NCBI RefSeq assembly: GCF_013285555.1
Contig: NZ_JAAXLT010000099.1
Span: 1 to 46,289, forward strand
Reading direction: 5' to 3'
Length of the DNA: 46,289 nt
From: Candidatus Cyanaurora vandensis
GTDB taxonomy: Bacteria > Cyanobacteriota > Cyanobacteriia > Gloeobacterales > Anthocerotibacteraceae
The notes under the pieces are model-generated. The model did not search any database and had not been told where the DNA came from. It saw nothing but the letters and a program-made list of their open reading frames with translations. This document shows positions 16,674 to 26,343 of the stretch, in pieces (positions within the stretch are counted from its first letter, which is position 1; each line of letters starts with the position of its first letter). The translations under genes were made by a program, and so were the position numbers.

Positions 16674-18509
16674 ATGTGTGGAATTGTCGGTTATGTCGGC
16701 TGGCAAGCGGCAACCCCAATCTTAGTGGCTGGGTTGCGGACGCTGGAATATCGCGGCTATGACTCCGCCGGGATTGCCACCATAGACGGGCAGGGTCTCC
16801 AACTGGTCCGGGCTAAGGGTAAATTACGTTTTTTAGAAGAGAAACTCGCTACCCAATCCGCTCCCGCTACTGTCGGCATCGGACACACCCGCTGGGCCAC
16901 CCATGGTCGCCCTGAGGAACATAACGCCCACCCCCATACCGATACGCACCACCGCGTCGCCGTGGTCCAAAACGGCATTATCGAAAATTATGTAGAACTC
17001 CGCTACCAACTCAAGGACCAGGGGTATATTTTCCGCTCCCAGACCGATACCGAAGTCATCCCGTATCTCATTGAAGAAGCTCTTAAAACGGGTAGTGTCT
17101 CCTTACTCGCCGCCGTGCAGCAGGCTGTCAACCAACTTGCGGGCGCGTTTGCTTTGGTAATTGTGAGCGCGGACCATCCTGATGAACTGATTGCTGTCCG
17201 TCAACAGGCTCCCCTCGTCTTGGGCTTGGGCGAAGAGGAGAACTTCTGTAGTTCCGATGCCATTGCTTTGGTCGCCCATACGCCCCGTATTCTCACACTC
17301 AAAAATGGTGAGATTGCCCGTCTGACCCCCAGCGGGATCGAGCTACAAACCTTTGCTGGGAAGACTCTCCACCGTACTCCCCAAGTCCTCACCTGGAACC
17401 AGACCCAGGTAGAGAAACAGGGTTTTCGGCACTTCATGCTTAAGGAAATCCACGAGCAGCCGGGGGTCATCCGCGCTGCCCTCGAACGCCATCTCTTGCA
17501 GGACCAGGTGGATTTACCTTTAGCCCCGGACTTCCTCATAGATATCGAACGGGTCCAAATTGTTGCCTGTGGCACCAGTTGGCACGCCGGGTTGGTCGGG
17601 AAGTTTGTTTTTGAGGAGCTGGCTAACCTGCCCACGGAAGTTAACTACGCCTCGGAGTTCCGCTATGCCCCGCCGCCCTTAGATGGTCGGACTTTGGTAA
17701 TTGGCGTGACCCAATCCGGCGAGACCCAAGATACCCTTTCGGCTCTCGAAGTTGCCGTGGCGAAGGGGGCGAAACTCCTAGGGATTACTAACCGTCCCGA
17801 GAGCCGTCTGGGGCATCTCATTGAAGAGCTAGGACCTCGTGGTGCGCTCCTGGATACTGGGGCCGGGATTGAAATTGGCGTGGCGGCGACGAAAACCTTC
17901 AGTGCCCAACTGATGACCTTCTATTTATTGGCCCTCTATTTTGCGGCGGAACGTCAACCGGATTATGCTCAAGGACCGCTTATTCAGGCTCTCCGTCAAC
18001 TCCCTGCTCAACTTGAACTGATTCTCGACAGCCAACTGACCTGGATTAGTGAACGCGCCCAGGAGTTGAGCCATCTCCGGGACTTCATCTACATTGGGCG
18101 GGGCATCAATTACCCCATTGCCCTCGAAGGTGCCCTCAAGCTTAAAGAAATTAGCTACATCCATGCCGAAGGCTACCCAGCGGGTGAGATGAAACACGGC
18201 CCGATTGCCCTGTTGGATGCTAATTGCCCGGTGGTTGCTGTTGCCATGCCCGGTCGAGTCTACGAAAAAGTTCTCTCTAATGCCCAGGAAGCTAAGGCCC
18301 GCGACGCGCTCCTGATCGGTGTCACCCCGCGCACCCCCTTGGCTGAAGAGACCTTTGACATCCTGCTCCCGGTCCCGGTGGTCCACGAACTGCTCTCCCC
18401 CCTCGTCACCGTCGTCCCCCTCCAACTCTTCGCCTACGCCCTCGCCGCCCACCGTGGCCTCGACGTAGACCAGCCCCGCAACCTCGCCAAATCGGTGACG
18501 GTAGAGTAG
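16674..18509 (+). CDS. glmS: Glutamine-fructose-6-phosphate aminotransferase (isomerising)
   Basis: GlmS makes glucosamine-6-phosphate from fructose-6-phosphate and glutamine, the first step to UDP-GlcNAc. The 611-residue protein starts MCGIVGYVG, with Cys2 as the glutaminase nucleophile after Met removal. GHTRWATHG and QNGIIENY belong to the N-terminal glutaminase domain. Two SIS domains follow: CGTSWHAG and VTQSGETQDT, then IGRGINYPIALEGALKLKE. The C-terminus LAKSVTVE carries the conserved Lys and closes the active site. It stands alone, after a methyltransferase remnant. No glmS ribozyme-like structure is evident in the 130-bp leader. Confidence 0.97.
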   Translation: MCGIVGYVGWQAATPILVAGLRTLEYRGYDSAGIATIDGQGLQLVRAKGKLRFLEEKLATQSAPATVGIGHTRWATHGRPEEHNAHPHTDTHHRVAVVQNGIIENYVELRYQLKDQGYIFRSQTDTEVIPYLIEEALKTGSVSLLAAVQQAVNQLAGAFALVIVSADHPDELIAVRQQAPLVLGLGEEENFCSSDAIALVAHTPRILTLKNGEIARLTPSGIELQTFAGKTLHRTPQVLTWNQTQVEKQGFRHFMLKEIHEQPGVIRAALERHLLQDQVDLPLAPDFLIDIERVQIVACGTSWHAGLVGKFVFEELANLPTEVNYASEFRYAPPPLDGRTLVIGVTQSGETQDTLSALEVAVAKGAKLLGITNRPESRLGHLIEELGPRGALLDTGAGIEIGVAATKTFSAQLMTFYLLALYFAAERQPDYAQGPLIQALRQLPAQLELILDSQLTWISERAQELSHLRDFIYIGRGINYPIALEGALKLKEISYIHAEGYPAGEMKHGPIALLDANCPVVAVAMPGRVYEKVLSNAQEAKARDALLIGVTPRTPLAEETFDILLPVPVVHELLSPLVTVVPLQLFAYALAAHRGLDVDQPRNLAKSVTVE

Positions 18510-18534
18510 CTGAATCTCATGCTTTAAGTCTCAG

Positions 18535-19497
18535 TTAGGGATTGCGCTGGAACCAATGCTCTAGGTCCGTTGCGGCGGTGAAATCAAGTAAGTCCTCGCT
18601 CAATTGCTCAAGTTTAGGGAGGGCGAGTTGTTGTACTTGGGTGCGTTGCTCAAGTGTCAAACCCCCTAGGCGACAGGTAAGCTGACGTTCCACAAGTCCA
18701 CGGACTCCTTCCAAGCGGCCTTCGACGCGGCCCTCTTCTTTCCAACTGGTGGTCATCATCTGGACATCCTCCCGTGTTTCTGGCTGTAGTCTAGCAACGT
18801 ACTCCCGGAACTGGCTTTCCTCCCTGGTGTCCAGCGGTAAGTACGCATCCACAAAGCTTGATATTAGCTTCCATCGCCCTTCATCCAACTGGAGGGTTGC
18901 CAACAGACGTAGACACTCAAACTTCACCTGGGCGCGGTCCTCGGTTGCAATCTGCATCTTCGCCATCAAGGCACAAGCCACTGGGTTCGGCTGGTTGAGG
19001 TAGTCGCGCCAACTCAGGCGATTGAGTTGCACCACTTCGTAATGAAACTCAAGGACCGTCCGACCGGGAAACGCAATGCGGTAGCTACTGGGCTGAGCTT
19101 GGCGCGGGGTGGCAAAGGTGAACAGGGCGATGGGGTAGACGGGCAAATCATAGCGGTCATGGAGCCTGGAGAAATAGCGGAACATCCGCCGATTGAAGTG
19201 TTCCTTGCGGGTGGCTTGGGGGTCCACATGGATGATGAAGAAGAGGTCTTGCCCGGTTTCAGCGAGGGGCGAACCGGGTTGGACTTGGACTTTTGCGGCG
19301 AGGTCCAGGACACGTTTTTGGCCCGTTACGCCGGAGTCGGGATGCGCGTTGAGGGGGTCGAGGAAGAATTCCTGGGTCAGAAACTCGACGGACTCCGGAA
19401 CGAGAGCAGCGCGAAGCTGGGGAAAGAAGAGGTCCACGAACTCGACAAAGAAGGTGGTGAGGAGCTTTTTAAAGTTGCCGTCATGGTCGGGGGTCAT
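18535..19497 (-). CDS. Rpn-family (PD-(D/E)XK nuclease/putative transposase) protein with DUF4351-like tail
   Basis: A 320-residue protein of a type found in many copies in cyanobacteria. Residues 1-130 resemble the PD-(D/E)XK-fold Rpn domain: D-x-x-FK at the start, RVLDLAAKV and the DLFFIIHVDPQA strand, where Q-x-Q or E-x-K is usual. This variant has H-V-D and may lack a canonical catalytic triad. The C-terminus RQLTCRLGGL...LLDFTAATDLEHWF resembles DUF4351. A Glu/Arg-rich WKEEGRVEGRLEG linker is typical. Members are called recombination-promoting nucleases or transposases. No element ends flank it. It is convergent with glmS, and three 21-bp repeats lie upstream. Confidence 0.72.
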   Translation of the reverse strand: MTPDHDGNFKKLLTTFFVEFVDLFFPQLRAALVPESVEFLTQEFFLDPLNAHPDSGVTGQKRVLDLAAKVQVQPGSPLAETGQDLFFIIHVDPQATRKEHFNRRMFRYFSRLHDRYDLPVYPIALFTFATPRQAQPSSYRIAFPGRTVLEFHYEVVQLNRLSWRDYLNQPNPVACALMAKMQIATEDRAQVKFECLRLLATLQLDEGRWKLISSFVDAYLPLDTREESQFREYVARLQPETREDVQMMTTSWKEEGRVEGRLEGVRGLVERQLTCRLGGLTLEQRTQVQQLALPKLEQLSEDLLDFTAATDLEHWFQRNP

Positions 19498-19512
19498 GGG
19501 GATATTGGTAAT

Positions 19513-19575
19513 GTTGACCTTCTAAAGGTATCGGTTGACCTTCAGAAGATGTCTGTTGACCCGTAGTCTAAAGGT
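19513..19575. repeat. Three imperfect 21-bp tandem repeats
   Basis: GTTGACC recurs at 19513, 19534 and 19555, exactly 21 bases apart. The first two units share GTTGACCTTC and the GAAG/AAGG-type middle; the third is less conserved. They lie 16 bases upstream of the Rpn-family start, so they could be a binding array. Alternatively they are a decayed coding repeat, since the plus strand reads heptapeptides of the form VDLxKxS. From 19576 to 19733 I see nothing recognisable. Confidence 0.6.
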
Positions 19576-19733
19576 CCCTCCGCCCCACCCTGCCGGGTAC
19601 AGGCGTGCTGGGGGACCAAGACCACGAAGACCAGAAGAATTCTTCCCTACCCCACCATGTGCTACACCTTACCCACAAGTCTAAAATCCCGGCTGAAGCG
19701 AGTCTCAAAAAAGAGTGAGACCGACTACAACCT

Positions 19734-19845
19734 AAGAGATCCCCCTAAATCCCCCTTGAAAAGGGGGACTTGAAGAGCTTGTTGAGTAGGGCGACGCAAA
19801 CTGACTCTTTCCCCTCCTTTCAAGGGGGGTTAGGGGGGATCTCTT
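19734..19845. mobile_element. 112-bp MITE-like inverted-repeat element
   Basis: The left end (AAGAGATCCCCCTAAATCCC and on to CTTGAAA) and the right end are imperfect inverted repeats of about 28 bases. They enclose about 55 bases with no coding capacity. The G/C-block ends resemble short repeats scattered through many cyanobacterial genomes, often near transposase genes. In RNA the ends would fold into a long hairpin and could act as a bidirectional terminator between the two flanking genes. Confidence 0.7.
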
Positions 19846-19866
19846 CCGGCTAGGGAGAAAGACCTC

Positions 19867-22487
19867 CTAACGCTGCTCTAACCACTCTTTGAGTTGTTGA
19901 ATGTCTGGCTGCTCAGGTAGTTGAGCTAGTGAATGGGTACAGATTGCAATAGCGCGGGTGTATTGCGTTTGGGCTGCGTCCTCCCCACCTAACTTCTCTA
20001 AGAACTGACCGTAATGAGTTAATGCCTGCCCTTGGTTATTGAGAAACTGGATGTAATTTGGAGCGTACTTTAAGGCGCAATCATAGGCAGCAATGGCAGC
20101 TTGGTAGCTTATCAAAGCGTGGTCATCTCGGGCCAAGCGAGCTTGCAAGTCTCCTAAGTTCCTAAATACATTGCCCCGATTATTATGAGCATCGATCATG
20201 TCAGGGGATTGCTTTAGGGCTTCATCACAAGCGGCGATGGCAGCTTGGTAGTTTATCAAAGCGTCTTCCTGGGCTAAGTGAGCTTGCAGGTCTCCTAAAC
20301 TTCTAAGTACATTGCCTTGATTGTTATGAATATAAGCATCATTTGGGAATCGCTTTAGGGCTTCGTTGTGGGCGGCGATGGCAGCTTGATAGAACGTCAA
20401 GGCAAGGTCAGCTTGGGTCAAACGATCTTTCTGGTCTCCCAGACTTTTAACCACATTGCCCCAATTGTTATAAACTTGGCTCAAGTCGGGGGCTTGCTGA
20501 AGGATTTGGTCAAATTCAGCGAGCGCACCTTGGTAACTCCTGAAAGCAAGGTCCTCCTGGGCTAAACCTGCTTGTAAATCTCCCAAGCGACTTAACGTAA
20601 TACCCCTATTATTGTGGGTGAAGATATTTTCCGGCTCTTGCACTAGCACACGGTCATAGGCTGCTATTGCCTCTTTATACTTCTGCTCAGCGCGGTCATA
20701 TCGAGCTAGAGCTGCACAAAATTCACCTTCAGTTTGGGCAAGTTTACCTAGTTCAGAGTCTCCCATTACCCAGAATTGTTCTCGTAAGTTCAGTAGGTTG
20801 CGACATAAATCATAGAGACTTCCTCGTTGCGCTTGCTCAAAAATATCAAGCCAGAAGGTGACGCTCTCCTGCCAATCCAGGCGGTTGAGATGATAGAGGA
20901 ATTCGATATTATTTTGCTCTTGGTAGTAGACCCTCAGGACATGGTGGGCTTTTTGAGTCACATCCTCCGTTTGTTCATCAAAGAGCCTGCGTAAGAGGTC
21001 GTGAATTCGATAAGACCCGTTAGCTTGGTCCACCAAACGGACAAAAGAAAAGCGGGTGAGGAACTTAAAGATACCCTCCGGGAGGTCAACCTGAGCAATA
21101 TGTTTCTGCAAGTGCTGATAGAGTGCAAGGTCAAAGCTTCGACAAGCCGCTAAAGCCCGGACTGCTTCAGCCGTCGGCTCATCCACATAGCGAAAAAGCC
21201 GCTGGATCAAAGTAGCCGTTTTACCCTGTTCTTCGACTTCTTGGGCTAACTTTGTGGAGTCTAGCTCCTCTCCCCGCTGACGAGCCGCCCGTACCACATC
21301 CACACTCAGGCCCAAATAGAGAGGATGGATTTTGTCTGGACCCACCCGCGCCAGGGCTAATAAGCTTGCTTGAAGACTAGGCTCTGAGATTGCGGCGCGT
21401 TCCAAATATTCCCGTGCATCATCCTCTATGAAATCCTCGACATCCTGCACATCAAGCAGTTCTGGCGAGACTCGTGCCTTAATGCCTTTTTCACTCCATC
21501 GCGGCAGTTCCCGACCCGCTACCACCACCACTAGCTGTGGGATAGCGTGCAAACGCAGCAACAATTCTCGGAACCAACGGTCTTTCTGAAAATACCCATC
21601 CCCAGCCCGCTGTCTATCCCCCGATTCCTGCCAAAAAGATTCATGGGTATCAAAAAGCAAGACAAGCCGAGCGGGTTTAGGGTCTTGCTGCAAGGCTGCT
21701 TGCAGATCCGCCGCCAACAGCCTAGGTAGAGCCTCGATCATCGGCTGTGATTTACCTTTCTGAACAAGTTTACGAATTGCTTCTCCCTCTTGGACAGAGA
21801 GTCCGAGCCTAGTGCAACACATCTCCAGTTTTTGGTTCCAACTCATCACATGACTACCCAAATCTTTTATCACTTTTACTAAGAAGCCAATGCCTGTTAC
21901 TGGAAGGCCTTGCTGTTGCATCAGAGAATCTACGCCCCCTAGCACGTATTCTTCTGTACGCGAGGTCATGAGCTTCTGCATAAACCCTTCTGCTTGACCC
22001 AAGCTATCTAGACAGCACAGATAGCCAAACTGCAAGCGCGAAACTTCAACGTGTCATAGTTCAAAGCTTTGGCAGCTTCCGTAAGTTTAGCCGAGAGCCA
22101 GAGCGGACCCGCCACCTCATCACGGGGTAAGATCCCATCTCTGGGTAGGACCAGCGCAAAATCAATCAAGACCACAGGCTGGGGTAAATAACGATTACGC
22201 TCTAGTTCTAGCAGAGCTTCACAAAACGAACGGTCTCCTAAAACGGCTAGCTCTTGCCATGTGGAATGGCGCACCCAACGACAGCCACGGTCTCGTAAAT
22301 ACTCAAGCAATAACGATTTACCGTTCCCTCCCTCGCCATGGAGAAAGAGCGTCTTCCCTTGATGCTGGTTCGTATTGATATATTGAGCAAACCGCCGGAT
22401 GAGCCGATAGCGATCCGTAAACAAATCCAGCGCGGTTGGACCCTCCGTAATTGAGTCTTCGTCATCTTGCCACGAATACATATACAT
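19867..22487 (-). CDS. STAND-type P-loop ATPase with TPR array, split by a frameshift
   Basis: The N-terminal frame (ATG 22487; an upstream TTG at 22580 is possible) has Walker A HGEGGNGKS and a Walker-B-like VVLIDFA. It stops at about 22007 after LKFRACSLAICAV. The downstream frame continues at LQFGYLCCLDSLGQ, and one extra base near 22036-22042 would join them into about 870-900 residues. The downstream part has a second strand LVLLFDTHESF, the sensor LVVVVAGRELPRW, a winged-helix-like region (FSFVRLVDQANGSYRIHDLLRRL) and at least five C-terminal TPR-like units of 47-48 residues. This is the layout of STAND NTPases, which act as signal or defence switches with the TPRs as sensor. If the shift is real the protein is inactive. 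No effector domain is visible at the N-terminus. Confidence 0.7.
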
Positions 22488-22636
22488 TGCCTGCGGGGGA
22501 AGTCCCCCAACTTTACCACAGCGATTTTTTATAAAATACAGCTTACTGCAAGGTTCTCTCTGCCTATCTTCAAGCTCCAATCGCCTGTCTAAATCACAAA
22601 GATGGTTTACAACTATCCCGGACTCACCCGAACCCC

Positions 22637-24022
22637 ATGGTACGATTGCCCCAATCTCTCAATCAACCCATGGACGCTAGGCGTAATTGGTTCCGGGGTA
22701 GTCTACTCCTGCGGGGTCTACAGGGCTTGAGCTTGTGGGCACAGGATACCCGGACTTGGGCCACTGCCGGCTTACTGACGAGTTGGGCGGGGCAGGGACG
22801 GGGGTGGACTGCGCGTAGTTGGCTCTGTCGTGGGTTGGATGGCTTGGCTCTGGGTTGGGCCGTGGTCCTATTTGCCGTGGCTCCCTACGTCTCGACGGGA
22901 ATTATTGGTGCAATCCTGGCGGGGGGGACGGTGCTGTGGTTAGTGATGGTGCTGACGCGGCCCTTACAGTTGACCCCGATTACCCTAGCGGTCTTGGCAT
23001 TTTGGGGCCTGACGACCGTGGCGGCCCTATGTTCGCCGGTCCTAGCAACGAGTGCCTATGGTTGGGGGCTGGTCACGTTGTATCTCGTGGGTTACGCGCT
23101 GTTGAGCCGGGTCCTGCAAACGCACCGGGACTGGGTGGTGGCGGTCTATCTGCTGACGGTGGCAATCGTCGGGGTAGAGGGTCTGCGGCAATGGCAGGAC
23201 GGGGCGGTGGCCCTCGCCACCTGGGTAGACCAGGAATCTCCGCTCAAAGATACGACCCGGATTTACAGTTACCTGGGCAACCCCAATCTCCTCGCCGCCT
23301 ATCTCCTCCCGGCGGTCTCGCTGGGTGCGGTGGCGGTTCTAGTCTGGTCGCGGTGGTGGGCCAGGGTTCTGGCGGCAGCGGTGACGGTCTTGGCGGTGGT
23401 CTGTATCGGCTTGACCTACAGCCGGGGCGGTTGGTTGGCCCTGGGGCTGATGGGGCTGGTGGGGCTGGCCTTGGCTCTATGTCAGGTCTCAGCGCGGGTA
23501 CGGGCGGGGCTAGTCGGCGGGGCGGTTGGCATCGTGGCCTTGGCGGTTGCCTTCATCCCCGGTCTCCAGGTGCGCTTGGCGAGTATCTTTGTCGGGCGGG
23601 ATGACTCCAGTAATAACTTTCGGATCACGGTCTGGGACACGGTTTGGCAGATGGTCCAGGACTATTTTTGGTTGGGCATCGGTCCTGGTAACCGCACCTT
23701 TGAAACGATCTACCCCTACTATCAACGAGCGGGCTACAACGCACTGGGGGCCTACTCTGTACCCCTGGAGACCTGGGTGGAGTTGGGGGTGGTGGGACTC
23801 GTGGTCTCCCTGTGGTTGGTGGTGGTGGTCTGGGGCTGGGCGGTGGGTGTCTGGCTGACGCGCCCTAGTCCTGAACGGTGGTGGGCGGCGGCGGCTCTTT
23901 TGCTCACCGTGGGTCTGATGGTCCAAGGACTCTTCGATACGGTCTGGTATCGCCCCCAAGTGCAGATGCTTTGGTGGTTGGGGATTGCTCTCATCAATAG
24001 TTTAACGGTGCCGAAAGATTGA
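22637..24022 (+). CDS. ictB: IctB-family membrane protein (O-antigen-ligase fold)
   Basis: A 461-residue polytopic membrane protein with about ten hydrophobic helices. The signature YSYLGNPNLLAAYLLPA, the GLTYSRGGWLAL segment and the large loop NNFRITVWDTVWQMV...GIGPGNRTFETIYP, with Arg and His/Tyr residues, mark the Wzy/O-antigen ligase superfamily and the cyanobacterial IctB subgroup. IctB was first linked to inorganic carbon accumulation; its biochemical role is unsettled and glycan ligation is the family activity. The start at 22637 has no clear ribosome binding site, and Met12 (22670) is an alternative. It lies head-to-head with the STAND gene. Confidence 0.87.
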   Translation: MVRLPQSLNQPMDARRNWFRGSLLLRGLQGLSLWAQDTRTWATAGLLTSWAGQGRGWTARSWLCRGLDGLALGWAVVLFAVAPYVSTGIIGAILAGGTVLWLVMVLTRPLQLTPITLAVLAFWGLTTVAALCSPVLATSAYGWGLVTLYLVGYALLSRVLQTHRDWVVAVYLLTVAIVGVEGLRQWQDGAVALATWVDQESPLKDTTRIYSYLGNPNLLAAYLLPAVSLGAVAVLVWSRWWARVLAAAVTVLAVVCIGLTYSRGGWLALGLMGLVGLALALCQVSARVRAGLVGGAVGIVALAVAFIPGLQVRLASIFVGRDDSSNNFRITVWDTVWQMVQDYFWLGIGPGNRTFETIYPYYQRAGYNALGAYSVPLETWVELGVVGLVVSLWLVVVVWGWAVGVWLTRPSPERWWAAAALLLTVGLMVQGLFDTVWYRPQVQMLWWLGIALINSLTVPKD

Positions 24023-24184
24023 CCTTACAATCACGATCGGTGCTAGAAATTCATTCAAGCCAGCTAGCGCGATGGTTATAGGTGCAAGCCAAATCAGTAT
24101 CAGCTGTAATACCCCGACCTGTGGCTCAAACGGCACGCTCAAAGTGTTGCCTTGGACCCAGCTATCTGTGAAACCACCATGAAA

Positions 24185-24763
24185 TCAGAAAGAGTGGGTC
24201 AGGTAGTAACCGATGAGTGTGGCAAATCCCAGTAATACAAATAATGCAGCAGCAATCAGGCGCAGTAGGGAAAATTCAATAAAACGCTCCAGCCCAGTAC
24301 CTAAAAAGACAGCTAAGCCATCGGCAATCAACATACCGAGTGTAGTACCGGCGACTACGGATAAGATGTCCCCGTACTTTGCGCCTAGAGCCAGGGTTGC
24401 CATTTGGGTTTTATCCCCAATCTCAGCGAGGAAAAATAGCACAATGGTCGAAAATAGCGGTCCGAGTTTTCCTGGTTCCGGTTGACCCTCATATTGGTCA
24501 GGAACCAAAGTCCAGAACCCAAACCCGATGAATGTTAGGGCCAATAGCCAAGTCATTACAACGATAGGAATGTTCTGCTGAATCCAGCCACCCGCCAGAG
24601 CTGCAAGTGTATGGTTGAGCAGAGTAGCTATTAATATGCCCAGCATTACTGTCCAAGGCTTCTTAAAGCGGGAGGCCAGCACAAATGCTAGCAGTTGAGT
24701 TTTATCACCCATCTCTGCAAGAGCCACGAGCATGGTAGAGACAAGGACCGCTTCGATTGCCAT
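24185..24763 (-). CDS. GDT1/TMEM165 (UPF0016) family cation transporter
   Basis: A 192-residue membrane protein with six to seven helices in two repeats. Each repeat has the family motif E-x-G-D-K-T: EMGDKT at 17-22 and EIGDKT at about 114-119. These acidic residues bind the transported cation. Cyanobacterial relatives (Mnx) export Mn2+ from the cytoplasm to the thylakoid lumen or periplasm; Ca2+/H+ exchange is reported for eukaryotic relatives. Both repeats are in one polypeptide here. It is convergent with ictB (162-bp gap with no recognised feature), and a transposase remnant lies 50 bp upstream. Confidence 0.9.
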   Translation of the reverse strand: MAIEAVLVSTMLVALAEMGDKTQLLAFVLASRFKKPWTVMLGILIATLLNHTLAALAGGWIQQNIPIVVMTWLLALTFIGFGFWTLVPDQYEGQPEPGKLGPLFSTIVLFFLAEIGDKTQMATLALGAKYGDILSVVAGTTLGMLIADGLAVFLGTGLERFIEFSLLRLIAAALFVLLGFATLIGYYLTHSF

Positions 24764-24812
24764 TGAATACTCTGTAGGTTGTTTAAAGATACAATACTTA
24801 AAGTACTAGGGA

Positions 24813-25217
24813 CTATTCCGCTTGAAATCCGTTCTCTCGGAGTCCGTGCGCCGATTTACGGTAAGACACTTCAGGAACTAGGCATTCCGTGATTACCTGC
24901 TCGATGAAGGCTAGGGTCCGGTCGGCATTTTTATTGGGGTATCGCCGGATTACTTTGAGGCACGTACAGTCATCAATTGCCGTACATGGGTAGAGCTTGG
25001 GACCAATGTTACCGACATCCCGCTGAATTTGTTCACCAGCAATCTCCTTCGGGTCACGTTTGCGACCTTTACGGGGGCGGCGTGTTGCCTTAAGTACGCC
25101 ATCACCTGCTTGTTTGAGAACTTTGTGGATCATGGCAGTGGCTAGAGAAAGATGGTGCAGCTGTAACAACTCGCTCTGAAGTATAAACAGAAGTAGGGGC
25201 ACACAAGGCACCCCCAC
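24813..25217 (-). pseudogene. Truncated IS481-family transposase
   Basis: A 134-codon frame retaining the helix-turn-helix part (LSLATAMIHKVLKQAG) and the basic ATRRPRKGRKR linker. The first catalytic strand region GEQIQRDVGNIGPKLYPCTAIDD carries the first Asp of the DDE triad, followed by NADRTLAFIEQVI. After that the sequence departs from the family and stops; the second Asp and the Glu are missing, as is most of the N-terminal domain. No terminal inverted repeats are visible. It is a dead fragment between the GDT1 gene and glpX. Confidence 0.75.
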
Positions 25218-25235
25218 ACCTTTGCTCCACGGGAC

Positions 25236-26291
25236 CTAGAGCAGTTGCAAGCTACTATTTTTTTCCATATCTACCATGTGAACCGTGTCCACAAAGCGGA
25301 TGGTTTGGGATTGGCTGGAGATGACCATGGTTTGCGTCCGCATCCCGCCACCAAAGAAGCGCACCCCTTTAATGAAGTCGCCGTCGGTGATCCCAGTAGC
25401 GGCAAAAAGTAAGTTCTTCCCACAGGCCAATTCAGAAGCATCATAGACTTTATCAGGTTCAGAGATGCCCATATCCAGTAGTTGCGCCTTAATCTCGGCC
25501 TTGCTCCCGGAGAGTAGACCCGTCTTGACCACATCCGGGTCGTAGATCAAACGACCCTGGAAGTGTGCTCCCAAACAGCGCAGGGCCGCCGCCGAGATGA
25601 CCCCTTCAGGAGCCGCCCCGATGCCCATCAGCGCGTGGACCCCGGTGCCATTAATTCCTGCCGACAACGCTGCTGAGATATCCCCGTCGTCAATCAACTT
25701 GACCCTGGCCCCGGTACTGCGGATCTCTTCAATCAAGGTCTTGTGACGAGGGCGTTCCATGACAATCACCACCAAGTCTTCGATGATGAGGTCTAGGCAC
25801 TCCGCGATAATTTGTAAGTTTTTGGTGGCGGAATAATCCAGGTCTACTTTCCCCTTGGCCTGGGGCGGGGCAGCGAGCTTTTGCATATAGAGATCAGGGG
25901 CGTGGAAGAGTCCGCCTTTTTCGGCAATGGCAAGGACCGCCATCGAACCATTACGGCCCTCAGCGACTAGGTTGGTCCCTTCACAGGGGTCCACGGCGAT
26001 ATCAATTTCAACGAGTTCTTCAAGACGGCAGAAATTCGCGGCATCGGGCTGGGTACAGATCCCCACTTCTTCGCCGATGTAGAGCATGGGCGCGTTATCA
26101 CGCTCGCCTTCGCCAATCACGATCCGACCGCGCATGTTGATCCGGTTCATCCGGTTACGCATGGCTTCGACTGCCACACCGTCCGCCTCATTCTTCAGAC
26201 CCTTACCCATTAGACGGGCAGAGGCGATGGCTGCTTGTTCAACAACTTCAATGATCTCTAGGCCGAGCGTTTTTTCCACAGGATGTCTCAC
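25236..26291 (-). CDS. glpX: Class II fructose-1,6-bisphosphatase / sedoheptulose-1,7-bisphosphatase
   Basis: In cyanobacteria this bifunctional enzyme serves both bisphosphatase steps of the Calvin cycle. The 351-residue protein has the metal and phosphate motifs [22 protein letters not shown] and [16 protein letters not shown], plus [19 protein letters not shown], all typical of GlpX. The start is GTG at 26291, with TAGGAG close upstream; no ATG is available before the conserved [16 protein letters not shown]. It is monocistronic on the minus strand. The DUF819 gene ends 52 bases upstream. Confidence 0.95.
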   Translation of the reverse strand: MRHPVEKTLGLEIIEVVEQAAIASARLMGKGLKNEADGVAVEAMRNRMNRINMRGRIVIGEGERDNAPMLYIGEEVGICTQPDAANFCRLEELVEIDIAVDPCEGTNLVAEGRNGSMAVLAIAEKGGLFHAPDLYMQKLAAPPQAKGKVDLDYSATKNLQIIAECLDLIIEDLVVIVMERPRHKTLIEEIRSTGARVKLIDDGDISAALSAGINGTGVHALMGIGAAPEGVISAAALRCLGAHFQGRLIYDPDVVKTGLLSGSKAEIKAQLLDMGISEPDKVYDASELACGKNLLFAATGITDGDFIKGVRFFGGGMRTQTMVISSQSQTIRFVDTVHMVDMEKNSSLQLL

Positions 26292-26343
26292 ATGCTCCTA
26301 CCCCAAGAGTGTATGAGGTTGCGAGACCTAATTCAACCGGGGG

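Noticed and set aside
24072-24182. 36-codon frame with two Cys between ictB and the GDT1 gene
   Set aside because: Its TPTCGSNG recalls transposase zinc ribbons, but it is too short and has no RBS or flanking repeats.
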